Of a stretch of 64,000 nt of DNA, positions 15,001-27,360 are shown piece after piece. The notes under the pieces were generated by a model. It ran no database searches and was not told the DNA's origin. It worked only from the letters and a program-made list of their open reading frames with translations. How positions within the stretch are numbered: the stretch's first letter is position 1; every line of letters starts with the position of its first letter. Origin of the DNA: Odontesthes bonariensis (taxonomy: Eukaryota > Chordata > Actinopteri > Atheriniformes > Atherinopsidae); contig NC_134509.1 of assembly GCF_027942865.1 (NCBI RefSeq), positions 27,152,697-27,216,696 of the forward strand, given 5' to 3'. The position numbers and the translations under genes were made by a program.

Positions 15001-15077
15001 TGACGAAGGATGCGTGTTTGGAGGAGCGTGTGCAGTACTACGCATATCTACAAGAAGGGGAGGAAACCAGCGTCTGA
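1..15077 (+). CDS. gcgr: Glucagon-receptor subfamily class B GPCR (5' end outside window)
   Basis: This is a plasma-membrane receptor for a proglucagon-type peptide hormone, expected to couple to Gs and cAMP. Twelve exons keep one frame: 1-17, 126-233, 2180-2268, 2596-2702, 3071-3227, 4131-4290, 7227-7287, 7448-7517, 12714-12802, 13196-13340, 14279-14320 and 14655-15077 (488 visible codons plus stop). The ectodomain shows CNRTFD, ACWPDG, VNVSCPW and FLPW, with five of the six conserved cysteines; the first must lie upstream. TM1 carries [17 protein letters not shown]3 carries [16 protein letters not shown], and its cysteine pairs with the ECW of loop 2. TM6 carries [15 protein letters not shown]7 carries [14 protein letters not shown] then NKEVQSE. 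A tail of roughly 120 residues follows. Signal peptide and first exons are missing. The ectodomain motif is GLP1R-like, while the helix core and tail are GCGR-like. Fish have gcgra, gcgrb and a glucagon-related-peptide receptor; the exact paralogue is not settled here. Confidence 0.9.
442..591. repeat. MITE-like inverted repeat in a receptor intron
   Basis: Two arms of about 46 bp (442-487 and 546-591) are near-perfect reverse complements around a 58-bp loop. The arms contain CTGCAGG, CCCTGCTTCAAC and ACACCTGATTCAGAT. The outer right flank ends in a hAT-like terminus (GGTATCCCTG near 623-632), but I found no matching target duplication. It is probably a degraded non-autonomous DNA transposon. 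Confidence 0.7.
5111..6192 (+). repeat. Direct duplication flanking a LINE fragment
   Basis: A segment near 5116-5215 (gatttagggaggtgg, then gtggacagtat) recurs at about 6069-6160 with scattered changes. The 20-mer GGAGAAGCAGGCTCTATTGT occurs at about 5393 and again at about 6173. The copies are in the same orientation roughly 0.8-0.95 kb apart and bracket LINE-derived and GC-rich sequence inside a receptor intron. Confidence 0.6.
5372..5566 (+). pseudogene. C-terminal fragment of a LINE reverse transcriptase ORF
   Basis: The open stretch carries the motif block [14 protein letters not shown], then [10 protein letters not shown], and ends a few codons later. This block is the usual C-terminus of ORF2 in CR1/L2/Rex1-type non-LTR retrotransposons. 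Only the last ~60 codons are present, as expected of a 5'-truncated copy. An AT-rich TTTATT-type tail follows. It lies in a receptor intron and is not part of that gene. Confidence 0.75.
6907..6930. repeat. Two overlapping short perfect palindromes
   Basis: 6907-6925 is a 9-bp-arm palindrome with a 1-bp centre (ATGATGGGA/TCCCATCAT). 6916-6930 is a second 7-bp-arm palindrome sharing its right arm. It is intronic and no function can be assigned. Confidence 0.6.
7859..8030 (+). pseudogene. Truncated RecQ-like helicase N-terminus inside a transposon
   Basis: An ATG at 7859 opens MATEER and meets a stop. One frame over, the reading resumes with EAIHEVV and continues through [16 protein letters not shown] and the Walker A loop [15 protein letters not shown]. 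This is motif I of a RecQ-type superfamily 2 helicase. Reading across the hAT target site, the pre-insertion frame would stop within a few codons, so the ORF was already cut short before the hAT insertion. It is a remnant of a larger autonomous element, not a host helicase. Confidence 0.65.
8033..9352. mobile_element. hAT transposon, non-autonomous, nested in another transposon
   Basis: The 14-bp terminal inverted repeats are identical (CAGTGGCGGCTCCT at the left and its complement at the right). A perfect 8-bp target duplication GGTACCGG occupies 8025-8032 and 9353-9360. An 8-bp duplication and CAGTGG ends are hAT hallmarks. The 1,320-bp element is too short for a full transposase and keeps only a first exon on the minus strand. 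Confidence 0.92.
8767..8934 (-). pseudogene. First exon of a hAT transposase (ZMYM1-like type), remnant
   Basis: On the minus strand an ATG at 8934 opens [19 protein letters not shown] and continues to a splice-donor-like GTAGTA just after 8767. I recognise this as the N-terminus of TTF-finger/DUF4371 hAT transposases common in fish. No downstream exon, TTF finger or DDE core is left in the element. Confidence 0.6.
9604..12713. other. Receptor intron remainder, nothing recognised
   Basis: AT-rich intronic sequence. The open frames are short, lack family motifs and have no splice context. No repeat with clear ends was found. Confidence 0.5.
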
Positions 15078-15135
15078 TGACGACCTTTCCCGAGCTCGCA
15101 TTATGAACAAACATCACAATGTTCATTGCTGTAAA

Positions 15136-15141
15136 AATAAA
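15136..15141 (+). terminator. Polyadenylation signal AATAAA, receptor gene (proximal)
   Basis: A canonical AATAAA lies about 60 bp after the receptor stop codon. A second AATAAA at 16274-16279 would give a 3' UTR of about 1.2 kb. Which one is used cannot be told from sequence. Confidence 0.5.
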
Positions 15142-16273
15142 GTCACAGGAAACACTGTTTTAACTTGTCCGGCTGCAAATCGATATTTATTGGTTTTGGG
15201 ACCCTGAAAAAGAAAAAGAAAAAAAAAACATTCAAGGCTTAAGATATTAGGAATGATAAAATGAATTAAAATGTAACTATATTGGTTTTCCTTGTGAGAG
15301 TATACAGTACCTGTGTCTGTGTGAGGATTCCCATTTCAAAACCAAACCTGTGCCGCTGTAACCAGTTTGAGACATGCTTTTGTTGTGGGTCTGCTTGCAG
15401 CAGTGGGTGCTTATTTGTGGTACTCACACAGTGGTTTTACGGCACAGGACTGGAGCATGGGTCACACTCTGTCTTGTTCAAGGTCACAAGAACAGCAGAA
15501 CTAAGGGATTCACTGGAGACTAATGAATCATGCCACTCACTGCTGAGAGTCAGTGTTTGCCTCTCTGTGGAGTCATGTGCTCTCATCTTCAGAGAGACTG
15601 TGTCATTATGTTTAAGTTATTGTGGTATAAAATAGCCAACGCCAAAGGACAAATTGATAATATATTATAGATTTTACATCCTTTGGATTAAGTTTTAAAT
15701 CCATTCTCTTGCCTTTCCTTTCTTTTTTAAATACAAATTCCATCCTTTTATCCATTTTAAACATATTTTAACTCAATTCACTTTTGAAGTAAAGAAATAC
15801 AAGTGAAAATATTCAAAGTTACTGTATATATGTAATTAGCACTACACATGATATCCATAGCACTTGGGTTTTCATTAAAATGTTTGATTTTCCCTCAATC
15901 AGTTTGATTTTAATTATTTGTTTTGAGTGTTTCATTCAAGTGAAAGTTGCTCCAGATCACCGTCATCCAACTGTTGTTGTCGCCGTCCATGCATCTGCAC
16001 ATCTTCACACATACAGTAACATACAGTATGCACAGACACAAAAAGAAGATCTATTTGCTTGGAGAAATTTATAAAGACGACTTGGCATTCAAGAACATAA
16101 CATATGGCTAATATTATGTGTCAAAAAGAGCCCCTCATAACAATACATGACTTTCTTTTATTAATGTATCTATTTTCTGTTTTTCTCCTGCAGATTGAGT
16201 CAGAGTTTATATCTTAAGATAGAGAAACAAAACTGTACAATATGGAGCCCTTTTATGATTTTGTGTAATGAGG

Positions 16274-16279
16274 AATAAA
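16274..16279 (+). terminator. Possible distal polyadenylation signal of the receptor gene
   Basis: AATAAA in an AT-rich tract downstream of the receptor. No other gene on this strand intervenes, so a long 3' UTR is possible. Position is the only support. Confidence 0.3.
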
Positions 16280-19200
16280 CTTAAACCAGCAACAAATCAT
16301 CTGTGATTTTTGATAAAGTGTTACTTTGTGTTCAAGTATGCGATGTACATTGTAAATACTGGTAAAAATGTTGAATATCCTAAAGACAATAACGGGTGGG
16401 TGGAGGGGTGTATTGTTCTGTGTTTTTGCTTGGAGTGCAGGTGCTTCAGAAATTAAAACATGAATAACTATTCAGAGGAAAGACTCTTTGTTTCATGGCT
16501 AACAATCAGATCCCGCCTTTCCACAGTCAGAAGGTTCCTTGGAAAGAAGGAAAAAAGTTTTGTATGAAAGCCAAATGACCGTGTCTCATGTCGCTATGGA
16601 GCAATTAAAATGAATTCTGTCAGCAAAAAAAAGACTCTGTATATAATGTCTTTTAGAAAAGGTTGCCATTCCTCAGTTCACTGACAGGTACGTTTGTCAT
16701 GTTTGTAATACTTACGTAAAAATTGTTGAACTTAACTGACATGTTGTTGTGTGTTAATGCAAATATGTTCCCGTTCGAGACCTGTGTTTTGAGTTAAGCT
16801 GAAAAATTTGCATCAGACGAATAAATTCTTCAGTGTGCACACATGCATGAATATCAATTTGCAGTTATTCTTCATCAAGTCTGCCAGCAAAGCAAGTCAG
16901 TGGATTGATTATTGCATGTTTTCACTGGAGGTTACTGCACCGTGAGATTCATTTGTGTGTTGTTGTCCAGAAGGTAATAAGTTGTGAGCGGATGAATTAT
17001 GTGTAAGTTACATGCACATGTCCAATAATGAGTGTTTGTGTGTGATCCTGTGTGTGATTGACCGAGAGATTGATCTGAAAACACCTCCCTGCCTGTGTGT
17101 GCATTTACCCATAACAGAGTGCATAAATGACTGGAGGCATGGAGGCAGCTTACTGCATGGCAGGATGAAACCGGCACAAAATACTGTATTAGCTCACACC
17201 GGAGAATCCCTGACTTCAATTACATATAGGGTCTGATCTGACTGCTAATGTACACTGCTGTACTTTACAGGTTAAAGATTTGAACAGGTTCGCTTACATG
17301 TCTTGTACTGTACTGTAAATCATTTCAGTTAAGAGCTTTCAGAAATTACTATTGAGAAATATCATACAATTTCAGAATAATCAGACTTATTTCATAAACG
17401 AAGAAATATAGAAGGGATTTATGACAGATTATAATGCGGATATATGAACGTCAAATTTTGTCTGAGAAAAATCTAAAGAAAACAACTGTAACGGCAGGCT
17501 TGCAACGTATAATAGCTCAGGAAATTAAAAAGAAAAACAATTATTTTGATAATGGAAAACATGTTCATTTTAGTCTGTTCTTTGGGGATAGCTGTGTGCA
17601 AGTTTAATCAACGAGTGCCTTGTAAAAGCAGATTTTACTCTGGTTTTACTTGTGGTAAACTTTATTTTGTGACTGACTTTAGGTTAAAAACCTACAATGC
17701 GAATATTTTGCAAAAGCTTCATAATCAATAACATAAACTATTCTTTATCCCTAGGGGCAACATTCAGGAGTTGCAGCAGAGCAACAATAAAAACAGAGAA
17801 AAAAACAAAAAATATATCATTTGTAATTCAAATATTTTGATGAAATCAAATCTAAACCTAAACTTATATAACTTACACATGCTATCTATGTCACACCTTG
17901 GTTTCTGGATTAGGTTTAGTTAAGTTTGTCTTGGTTTTAATGTTTCTTTCTTTTTTTTTTTCTCTTATTGCTGTCTACTCTCCCCACACACCCGCCCTTG
18001 GTTCTGATTACCACACGGATTTAGTAATTACTTTTGTTTTCTGCTTTTCCGTCTGTTATATCTCTCAATTTTCATCAGCAGTTTTGTTCCTGCTATGTTG
18101 TGCTCAGGATACCTGCCCCCAGCATTTGAGTCTGCCTTCGGGTTCTCTTTCTCACACACTCTTTGACAACCCATGTAGATGTAGGCAATCAAAATATGAC
18201 CAAAATTACACTGCCATCTCTGTCATGTTTGGTAAGCAGACCATCAGAACCCTGCACGGTTGTAGTGTACTTTTATAGGATTATACAGTGTGGAAAATAT
18301 ACACACAAGCTACACTGATAAGCTACAATTTTAAAACTATGTGCTTTTTATAGTGTAGAACCCAAAACAGGATAACGGTTTGGATCTGCTGGGGTATGGA
18401 CACAGGAGCATTGGAACTGTCTTGAGAGGGACTGGGTTTGGTTTTAAGATGCCAGAAATTCCTGTTAGCCTTCAGGTTGGTCTGTAGGCTTACAACTATG
18501 TCTTCCTCCTGATCATCAACAATTTCATGCAAAGATATATGACTTTATGCAGGCTGTGTGTTCATCTGTTGCCGATATAACGGTGGTTAAAGGTCCTCCT
18601 CCTGTAGCCCTGATGTTACGTTGTAATGATTTTTTATCTATTTCATTTTTTTCTAATACCTTGGCTCAGCTCATTTGCTCAACTTACAGAGTTGATGGCC
18701 TGTGCGACTTTTGTTCCATGCTGCAATTTTGGATCTGCTTGGGACTCCAACACTTACTCCACCAAATAAGACAGATTTCCTTCTCTCTGCTTCACTGAGT
18801 GTCTCAATATTAGATTTGGCAAAAATTGTGCTATTGCTTTTATTTTCATGTGTATTTAGTTGTGGTGCAAACAATCTTTTCATATGTAAATAGAACATTG
18901 GGGAAGACTCTACACATATTCAGGGCTAAGGATGGGAGTGGAAATCTGGCTTGTGCACATGCTTAAAGTTTCATGATGACCGAGACTTATAAAAGAGAAC
19001 AATATATGCACTACTTTATAGTGCTGGAGAAAAGAATGCTAATGCAAATTTCTGCAGAAATAGTTCTAGCCGTGTAACTACACAGAGCATTGTGCATTTA
19101 GCCACAGGACTTTAGCCGAGGATGCTTTGGTTTCTGTGGGTTGAGGGTCAGGCCTCCAGGGATTACACTCGATCAGGGTGGCATCTCGGAAGCTTGGAGG

Positions 19201-22200
19201 CTGGGTCAACACCTCTGGCTCTTCTTCGTGTGCCTTGAGTTGCTCCTGAGGAGTTTTTGCAGTTTGAAAGCATTAACTGTCTTATTGGGGGAGGCTATTA
19301 CCATCCAAAATAACTTAATTTTGTTTTACGTTATTGTTTGGAACTGATTAATATCAGCAAAAAGAATATCTTTTATATTGTAACTGTAATTTCAATATAG
19401 ATGCACAATTTTGTCTGGAAATTTGACACAGAGGATCTCCCTCAGGAACACTCTTCCTTTATCTTAGAAAACATCAAATGAAATGGGATAGGATCGAAAC
19501 AAAGGAAAACCATTCCAGTTCAGCTCTGGGTACGTTAAGATATGATTGTGAAATATTTAGATAATTTTGTGGATGATGTGAAAGCAGAGCTGTGATTAAA
19601 AGGTGATGGAGCAGCTATCTTTGAGGCAAAGACCGGTTTAGTTATCAATTCAATTATTTAACATAGCTAGTACTGACAATATAAATATTTAAACGCATAG
19701 TTAGGTGTTACCTTATTAGTTGCCTGACCTTTAATGCCTGGAATTAGGTTTGAGAGCAAAATCCTGATGATTGCTTTTATGTGTGTGTTCAACTCACAGG
19801 TGGATTTCTCTGTTTTGTGAAGAGTCCACGCCTTACTTTGAATTAAAACTGCACAAGAAACCTAATTCTCGCACCATACAAAATTAGAAGACGTTATTTT
19901 GGGATCAGGACAAAAACACGTCGGGGAGCTATGTGGAGCAGAGATCAATCAGTTGTGACAGGTCTATTGTGGAGAGCACTTAAGTCCTGAAACGGTCAAA
20001 GGTTGGGTGATGTTTATAGGACCACAAAAGTAAAGGAAGAGGAAAAAACACTGTTAACATCTGTGCAAACACAGTGAGAGACTATGGGTGTGGTGTCAGT
20101 GCTGCATAAACTCATGAGCACAATGTAATCAGGCTTGGGATATCAATCAAATGTTCCAACACTGGAATTGTAATTGTCATTTCTCCTCTGTTCAAAAGCG
20201 GCACAGACAGAATGAATCAATCTTCCCGCTAATTTCAAAGGAAAAACATATACAGTATATTACAGCTGTAATCAGCTGACAGTTTTCAAAGTTTATTTCA
20301 CCCTTTTTTCTACCGGGGTATATTTAGAAAATTATACCGCAGCCACTGAGGGGGTTATCAGCAATGACAGCAAACATTAAATATAAGAAAATAGCAATCA
20401 CTCAGTTTCCAATAAGGTTCATTCAGACACAACAGCTCTGGTTGTTGACAAAAATAATTAAAAACCGGAAATTGCACTGCTGCCTGTAAAAGTTCATTTC
20501 CCATTGCGTGGTTTTCCATTTTCCCATTCCCGGTAAACCTTTCCACATTGAAGATCTTTGTATGTCTACATCCATTTGCAGCATCACATGATGCTCAAAA
20601 AACTATGCCAAAACGACAGATCATCCTGCATCATTAGCTGACCGTCTTTCCTGCATGTTCGAGCAGAGTTAGAATATGCTTTACCACAACAGAGGCATTA
20701 CATTTATAAAAATGACTATTTAAAATAAATATTTTTACATTTCAACATGTAAGTTTTCAGATAAGATAAATATTCATGTATTCAAATACAATAAATTCTA
20801 TATTAAATCTTTATATTGATCTATTATTAGATCAAAAACTGATGTAAACCACTACATTACATACTGAATGCATGAAAAATCTACATCACATTCATCCATG
20901 TTTTGCAGTGTATGGGAGACGAAACCTGTATTTTTGTTCATAACTGTTAATGATAAATATTGACAAGGAGAAATTCTTCCAAAATTCTCCCAACCCCCAA
21001 TGTGACAGTTGACGTTTCATCTCCTCAAGAACGAACTGTCGACTTGAAGTACAACAAGTAACTTACTAACAGCCAGAAGTACTACAATACGTGAATTAAA
21101 TATTTAAAATGAATGAAAAATAAACCAAATGCATTAACCAAAAAAACACATTGGAAAATGAACAACACTCGAAACATATACTGAAAACTGAGGAAACGTA
21201 ACAAAATGCTAAACCCTATGTGATACTGAGCCATCACATGCTGTGAGTCTAAACTAATCTCAGTTTTCCACCTGTGACTGAAAATAAAAAGTTCAATGTG
21301 AACTCAAACAGCTCTCATTTTGTTTACTCATTTCTTGTTGCGAAAGGAAGGTAGAAACACATTTTTCACAACCCACACACATTCTGATAAAAGATTTTGC
21401 CGAAATCTTAATTATGATTTTTTTTTTTATTTGAATAGAAAATTTAAATTAATTAGAGCCACATTTCCTATGTAGCACATGACAAGCTTCTGTGTCATGT
21501 CTGTAGATTTGTTTTTATTAGTTATTTTAAGCTAAATTGAACAAGAAGTGTAATCTAGCAAAGTTTTATGAAAACCTTATTCACCAACAATACTATCATC
21601 TAAAATTTATTACAAGTTACAACAGTTGGTAGTAAAAATTTGTCATAATATAAAGAATTCAATTGATCACTTGGAACTTCTGTTGAAGCTCCCCAGGCCT
21701 CAGGAAAAAGGTAAAGATGGGAAGGAGGTTGAGTCAGTCTGGAGGGTGGATGGATCAGACCGATGGCTCAAAGAGCAACTGGAAAGAAAATCACAGAGCA
21801 GTGAGGACTAAAGAGACAGGTGAGTTTAACAGTATGGGAAAAAGGTAATTACGAATCATAACAGGATGAAATGCTCGAACACGAGAGAATGAAGGCAGAC
21901 AAAAGGGACAGCTCTTCCTTTTCTAACTTACACCTTCATGAGTTTTGAGAGTTGTTGCAGAGCACAGTGGATGTGCAAAATTTATTTATAGCTAAATAGG
22001 AACAGTGTGACATTTTGGAAGATGTGCTCCCCGTGAGTCAGAACCTAAAGTTACTAACCTTGTGTACTGTTTTTTGTATGTAAGAAAAATCTTTTGGATA
22101 AATTAATTTCAAACGTTAATACTGTCTTTTCCCAGTCCTTCCAAATGATAATTTAAATTTCCACAAGAGAAAAAGAGGAGTGAATCATTGTTCATTATCT

Positions 22201-25200
22201 GAGTGCTGTGTGAAGTAGATTGAACTATGGACCTAAAATCACAGTGTTTAATTCTTACCACTTGTACAGCGGTTTGGCTGCTCTGGGGAAACTTTTTCCA
22301 TAATTTCTGTGCTCTTTGGCCTTTAGATCCCTGAAGAGCTATTACACAGAAGTTTAGCATACTTCAACTGCACTGGTACTGCAGGCTGAGTGGCTGCCTG
22401 CTGCAGAATGCAGATGATAATGGCTTATTAAGCTGAATTATATGTAACAACAACAAGTGACAGAGGTGGATGTTGCTTTCTTTCACATTTGGCTCAGACT
22501 TTCATAACTGTAGATAACATCTCAAGTCATCTACCAGAAAAGTACCTCTGCTGTGCCCTTCGCCACTAAATGATTTCTCCTCGACCCTGCACCACTGCCT
22601 TTCTCTCAGAGTACAGCAGCCATAATTTATCCGTCCCAAATGCCCTTGTCAAAGTAAATGAGCTGCACCTCTTTTTGTCACAAATTTACTTGACTACGGG
22701 GAACACCTCTGGGAGAGGATGGAGGTATTGAAAACTTTCCCTGTATAATATATTTACTCTGTGCGACCTAAGGCATCCTGTAAGCATGGGGAAAGAATAA
22801 TTAATTACCCAAACTACTGTGTGTGTGTGTAAGCAAATTAATCACAGAATCAAACCACTTTAGCAGTTTATATCAGTTTAATTAATATAGCTTCAGTCTC
22901 CAACACCTCGGCTGTAATGTCACTCTAGCTGCTAATACTTTTGTAATTGCACTGAATTGGTTTTCAAAGCTCTCTAGTGCAGTGCCTGATGCACATATTC
23001 TGTTCAGTGAGGCGTCAAAAGATTAATATTCTATTTGTTATTACATCTACACATTAACACACACACGTTATGATTAACAAATCAATAACGATGTACTGTA
23101 TGTGTGACTGTGTGTATAGTATTCACTTTAAATTAATCAGTTCTTAAAAACCACATGCATTGCTGAAGCCTCGAAATGTTCATATTCAAGTCTGAAGTTG
23201 AGAAATTGAGAAAAAAAAACACTGAAAAGGAGTTGTGACTGGATTAGGTTGGTGCAGCTTATCAGTGTCACTAATGTCATTGATGACACCACAGTGCGAT
23301 GTCTTCACAGATGGCTGAAAGAAATATCTTAAACTTGCAACAGCAAAACAGTACATCAAGCATAAACACAAGAACAGACCTGAGGCGAGACTAGACTTAG
23401 ACTACATCTGATGAATAAAAAGAACTAAGGCAAATCATAAAAAAGAGAGAAGAAACAAAAAGAGAATTAATCTTAATTCAAACCAAGACAAAGAACTCTA
23501 ACTCAAAGTCACAAAATAAAACTGAAAAAAAAAAATACAAACCCTAACAATAACTCCAGAGATTAAATTATCCACGTCATAAGCATTTTAAGTTTTAAGT
23601 GCTGAAGTAAAAACATTGATTCTAGTGAAGTGGTTGCTGTTATGCAGTGATTTAAAGGTTATTAAACATAAATACAACAGCAAACAACCGTTTCTTATGA
23701 AAAGTAGTGGCGTAATCAGTTCCATATCCTTCCCAGAGTGAGCAATCACAAGCTGCTGTGTCCTGTGTTGGGCAATCAGTACGGCCACATGTGCACGTTA
23801 ATGCATGCGTGTCCCTGCCAGGCATGCTGGGCTCGCTAAGCTTCCAGATTTTCCCTGAATGAATAAACAAAGTATCTGCGGATCTGCCTGCTTACAAGTC
23901 ACATTCAGTCTGGCAAAATATTAGTCTTTCACTCTCTACTGCTAAAACTGTGCACACCTTGTTATCTCTGCATTTTTCTTAATTAAAAAAGCATCTCTGG
24001 TGTCAAAAAACACTGTTTTTCCTACTGCTAAACCTCTTGTTATTCATGGTAAAAATCCAGTTGATTTCTGGCTTTATACCCCATATTGATACGATCTGTG
24101 ACGTGCGCTCCATGGTGTTCCCATTTCTCTTCCTTTCTGACTCATCGACAATGGGCTGGTTGTCTGTAATTTCTTTTTCCTTTGTAAATAAACTGCGAAC
24201 AGATCTTTTAAAAAAATAAAGAATAGTAACATATTGAGTACCAGTCAGAAGTTTGGACATATCTACTTATATGTAGCTGTGTTTAAATTGTAGACTGAAA
24301 TATTACTTTGTGTAAAAGTATAATCATATTAATCAAGTTATAAAAAAATGTCCTCCGAATAATTGTTATGTTGGTCGTTATATCAATCGACAAATGGGGA
24401 AAAACGTGATCAGGGGCAAAGCAGACCTATATTATAATCAGAATCATCTATAGTTAAGCAATACCAGAGGCCAAACAATCTTCCACTTCTAAAAAGGCAC
24501 TATAGAAGAAGCATTGCACTAACTGTATCTTAATTTTCAAATTTTAATCCATATTATAATATTGTCTACTTTACAAAGGTACGGTATATGACTGAAAATG
24601 AAATGTCACCAAACAGCTTTTCCATTTTCATTTTGACTAAGTTTCAAGTCATGAAATCTTTTCCGATTCATCATTCCAACTGAGTTTCTTGCTTTGTGGC
24701 CCCTGCTTGAACCAAGCCTTTTTTTTAAAAAAAGAAAAACAAAATAAACTGTCTCATGCAAGTCCCTCACCTTCATGGAAATACAAAACAAGCAACAAAA
24801 TAAATTCAGTTTGTCGGGATGGATCGTATTGATTCAGGTGCCTTGTGTGTCGAACAAACACACTGTAAAGCTAACTTATCTCGACACTTTTGTTCATTTT
24901 GCTGAATAAGACACATCTCTTTTGATAATAATCCATCATTTAGACTGTACATGGGTGATCAATGGATTCCCTGAAGACCTTTGCTTCATAGAAATCCTTT
25001 ATGCCTCATTTCTCATGCTATGGTTTGTAGAAACAGCAGAACATTTTAGGGGAAAAAAGAATATACAGAGTTTGTTCAAGGTTTCATTAATGACAAACAG
25101 TTTCACCAGTTTACCACTTAGCCCAAGAATTCCCTCCAAGGACCAGCCAAACTTCCAGGCCAAGTTTTTAGGGACAGGAAAAACACATTTCAAAAGTGTG

Positions 25201-25599
25201 AAACTGTTTAAACCTGTCAGAAAAAAAGAATGTGTAAGAATTTTCCTCCTTTTAATTCTGTTGCAAGTTTATTTATATTAAAATAGTCAAAGATTTATGT
25301 GCCGATTATATCTCAAAGTAAATATGACACTAAGTCAGAGGCTGTTAATTTATCTTACTATAATGTTTGGAAACTTCCCCTAAGTAATTAAATCCACCAA
25401 TTAGCACAGTGATGCCACCCTGCAGAGCAACCGCTCTTATTGTCACAAGATATTGAACACATTCTTCAGGCTACATAAACAAATTTTTCATATTATGAAG
25501 TTATACTTACAATTACAGTTTTAATGTTCTCTAATGCGACATTAGATGGCTTTATGAGAAAAGAGATGAAGACATGAAAATACTTAGATGAGGAGAGGC
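16280..25599. other. Intergenic stretch without recognisable genes
   Basis: About 9.3 kb of AT-rich sequence. The longest frames (for example 17898-18278 and 24922-25281) show no domain, no codon bias and no exon borders. The part near 17900-18280 may be an old retroelement relic, but I cannot place it. Confidence 0.5.
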
Positions 25600-25999
25600 G
25601 TCTGGCTGCAGACCTGCACTGTCAGGACCCTTAGTTGGAGACATGCACTGTGACGTCACCTGCACTGTGAGGACCCGAAGCGACAACCGAGGAGCACATA
25701 TTTTTCGTTCCCCATTTGAACTGTGGAGACGACGAGGTGAGTAAAAGTCGAGTGAAAACAACTTTCTTTGATACGAAGAAACAGAAACAGTCTTTATTCA
25801 CCTTAACGTTACGTTGCACACTATATACTCTAAAGTTATATTAATTTTAAAGAATCAGGTTTTTTTTTAAAACTTTTGGCTAGTCTTCAGCGTTGTAATC
25901 GTATCGATAGTGCTCACTTAAATGTGCCATTTTTCGTATCGATAGTGCTGACTTGTTTAATTTTGTTTGACTTATTACGACATTATTTGTCTCTTACAT

Positions 26000-26165
26000 A
26001 TGCATATTTCAATAACAACCGCCGGCACTACGCCCAAAATTGAACGCTGCACGTCATGTTGCAAACTGTTTCACTGCCCTCTGTGCCTACAATTTAAACC
26101 AGCAAAATTGTCCAAGCTGCAGAGCCACTTAGAGGCACATACAAAAGGTGGCATTTTATTTAAAG
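26000..26165 (+). pseudogene. C2H2-like zinc finger exon within the TIR element
   Basis: From an ATG at 26000 the frame reads about 55 codons to a good splice donor (AAAG|GTAAGC). It contains a CTSCC cluster and then FHCPLC with a C-X2-C-X13-H-X3-H spacing ending SHLEAH. That pattern suits a DNA-binding C2H2 finger. Splicing to the next exon-like block (about 26327-26387) gives a stop in phase, so I call it a remnant or an untranslated exon of the element's gene. Confidence 0.4.
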
Positions 26166-26443
26166 GTAAGCATAATGTATTTGTCTGTTTGTTTGTACTC
26201 ATAAGTATTAGCCAACGCTACTAACTTCTGGCAGGTTGTGGTTTGGTTTGTAAAAGGGTAAAAGGAAAATGAAGGGAATGTAGGTTGCAGTGAAGAACAT
26301 CTGACACCTCACTTTCTGTCTTTTAGAAACCTATCCCAGTCACTAAATCCTGGCAACTGGACAGAGAAAACTGGACTACAAATTCAGGTAAGAGTATAAA
26401 GTATGTATAATGCATGTATTCATATTAATAGTTGAGTACTCAG

Positions 26444-26907
26444 GAAGAAGAGCAGCAGGCAGAGGTCTCCAAGAGAGCCAGACTTGCTGATGTGGACACA
26501 CCAGTGGAAGGCGTAAGCTTTTGCACAGTATCTATTGGTCAGATACTGTTGGTGTGGCAGCTATAGTACAGACATCTTTCTTTCTGTCTTTTCCATAGGA
26601 CTCGGTTGAAGATCGCATTCTTCAAAATTGCAGACATGCAGCAGAGTGGGTTGAGGCCAACAAACCACTGTTGTCTGCCAGATTGGACCTGCCTGACGTT
26701 CTGGGCATGGGGGAAGAGGAACAGGCAGAGGCTGCTCTACAGTATGGGAGGTTGTGGAACGAAGAACTGGACGAGGATGAAAGAGAAGCGATCCTGGAGC
26801 CTTTCAAAATGATATTTCACAATATTAACGACATGTTGATATTTTGTGAACAGGTAGTCGACAAAAACAAAGATTTTTTGTCATATTGTGAATGTTTGAC
26901 TAAATAA
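26444..26907 (+). CDS. Unrecognised acidic spliced ORF of the TIR element
   Basis: Two exons join in frame: 26444-26512 (after TACTCAG, before GTAAGC) and 26599-26907 (after CCATAG). Together they give 125 codons and a stop. The product is rich in Glu and Asp. It has a basic SKRARLAD patch, then LDLPDVLGMGEEEQAE, ELDEDEREAILEPFK, and a C-terminal segment with FHNINDMLIFCEQ. I do not recognise the family. The start lies in an upstream exon that I could not connect in frame. The stop codon overlaps an AATAAA signal at 26903-26908. It is presumably an accessory or truncated transposon protein. Confidence 0.5.
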
Positions 26908-26908
26908 A
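26903..26908 (+). terminator. Polyadenylation signal overlapping the stop codon
   Basis: AATAAA at 26903-26908 contains the TAA stop at 26905-26907 of the acidic ORF. A T-rich and GT-containing stretch follows, which suits 3' end formation. Confidence 0.45.
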
Positions 26909-27316
26909 CCCTACAGAACATTTGATCATGTTGTGACTTGGTGTGCTTTTTATGTTTTCTCATTGATCCCTTAATAATTTGACTAAGATTATACTGTAGA
27001 TATCAAGAGTTAGGGTACTATTTAGTGGTACTAAGGTGTTCCAGCAGCCCTCTCTCTCTCTATCTCTTACTTTTTCTCTCTCTCTCTCTGCCCCATTTTA
27101 TTGTATGTATGTGTATATGTATGTATATGTATGTGTATATGTATGTATTGTTTATGTGTTTGTCTATGCGTCAACTGTCTAGTGTCATTTGTGTATATTT
27201 GTGTGAAAAAAAAAAAAAAAGTTTATATGGTGGTATGTTGAAATATAATGGAAAATAACTGTAGTCGTGTATGGGCATACACTGTGAACTGGAGGAAGAG
27301 AAAGAAGAAAGGGAAA

Positions 27317-27324
<8 letters not shown>

Positions 27325-27356
<32 letters not shown>
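27325..27356. repeat. (AT)n microsatellite
   Basis: Uninterrupted AT dinucleotides after an A-rich run, inside the TIR element. CT-rich and TATG-type simple repeats lie nearby at 27045-27150. Confidence 0.9.

Positions 27357-27360
<4 letters not shown>

Noticed and set aside
24922..25281. 119-codon frame in the intergenic region
   Set aside because: No motif, no start context, and overlapping frames of similar length on the other strand; likely chance.
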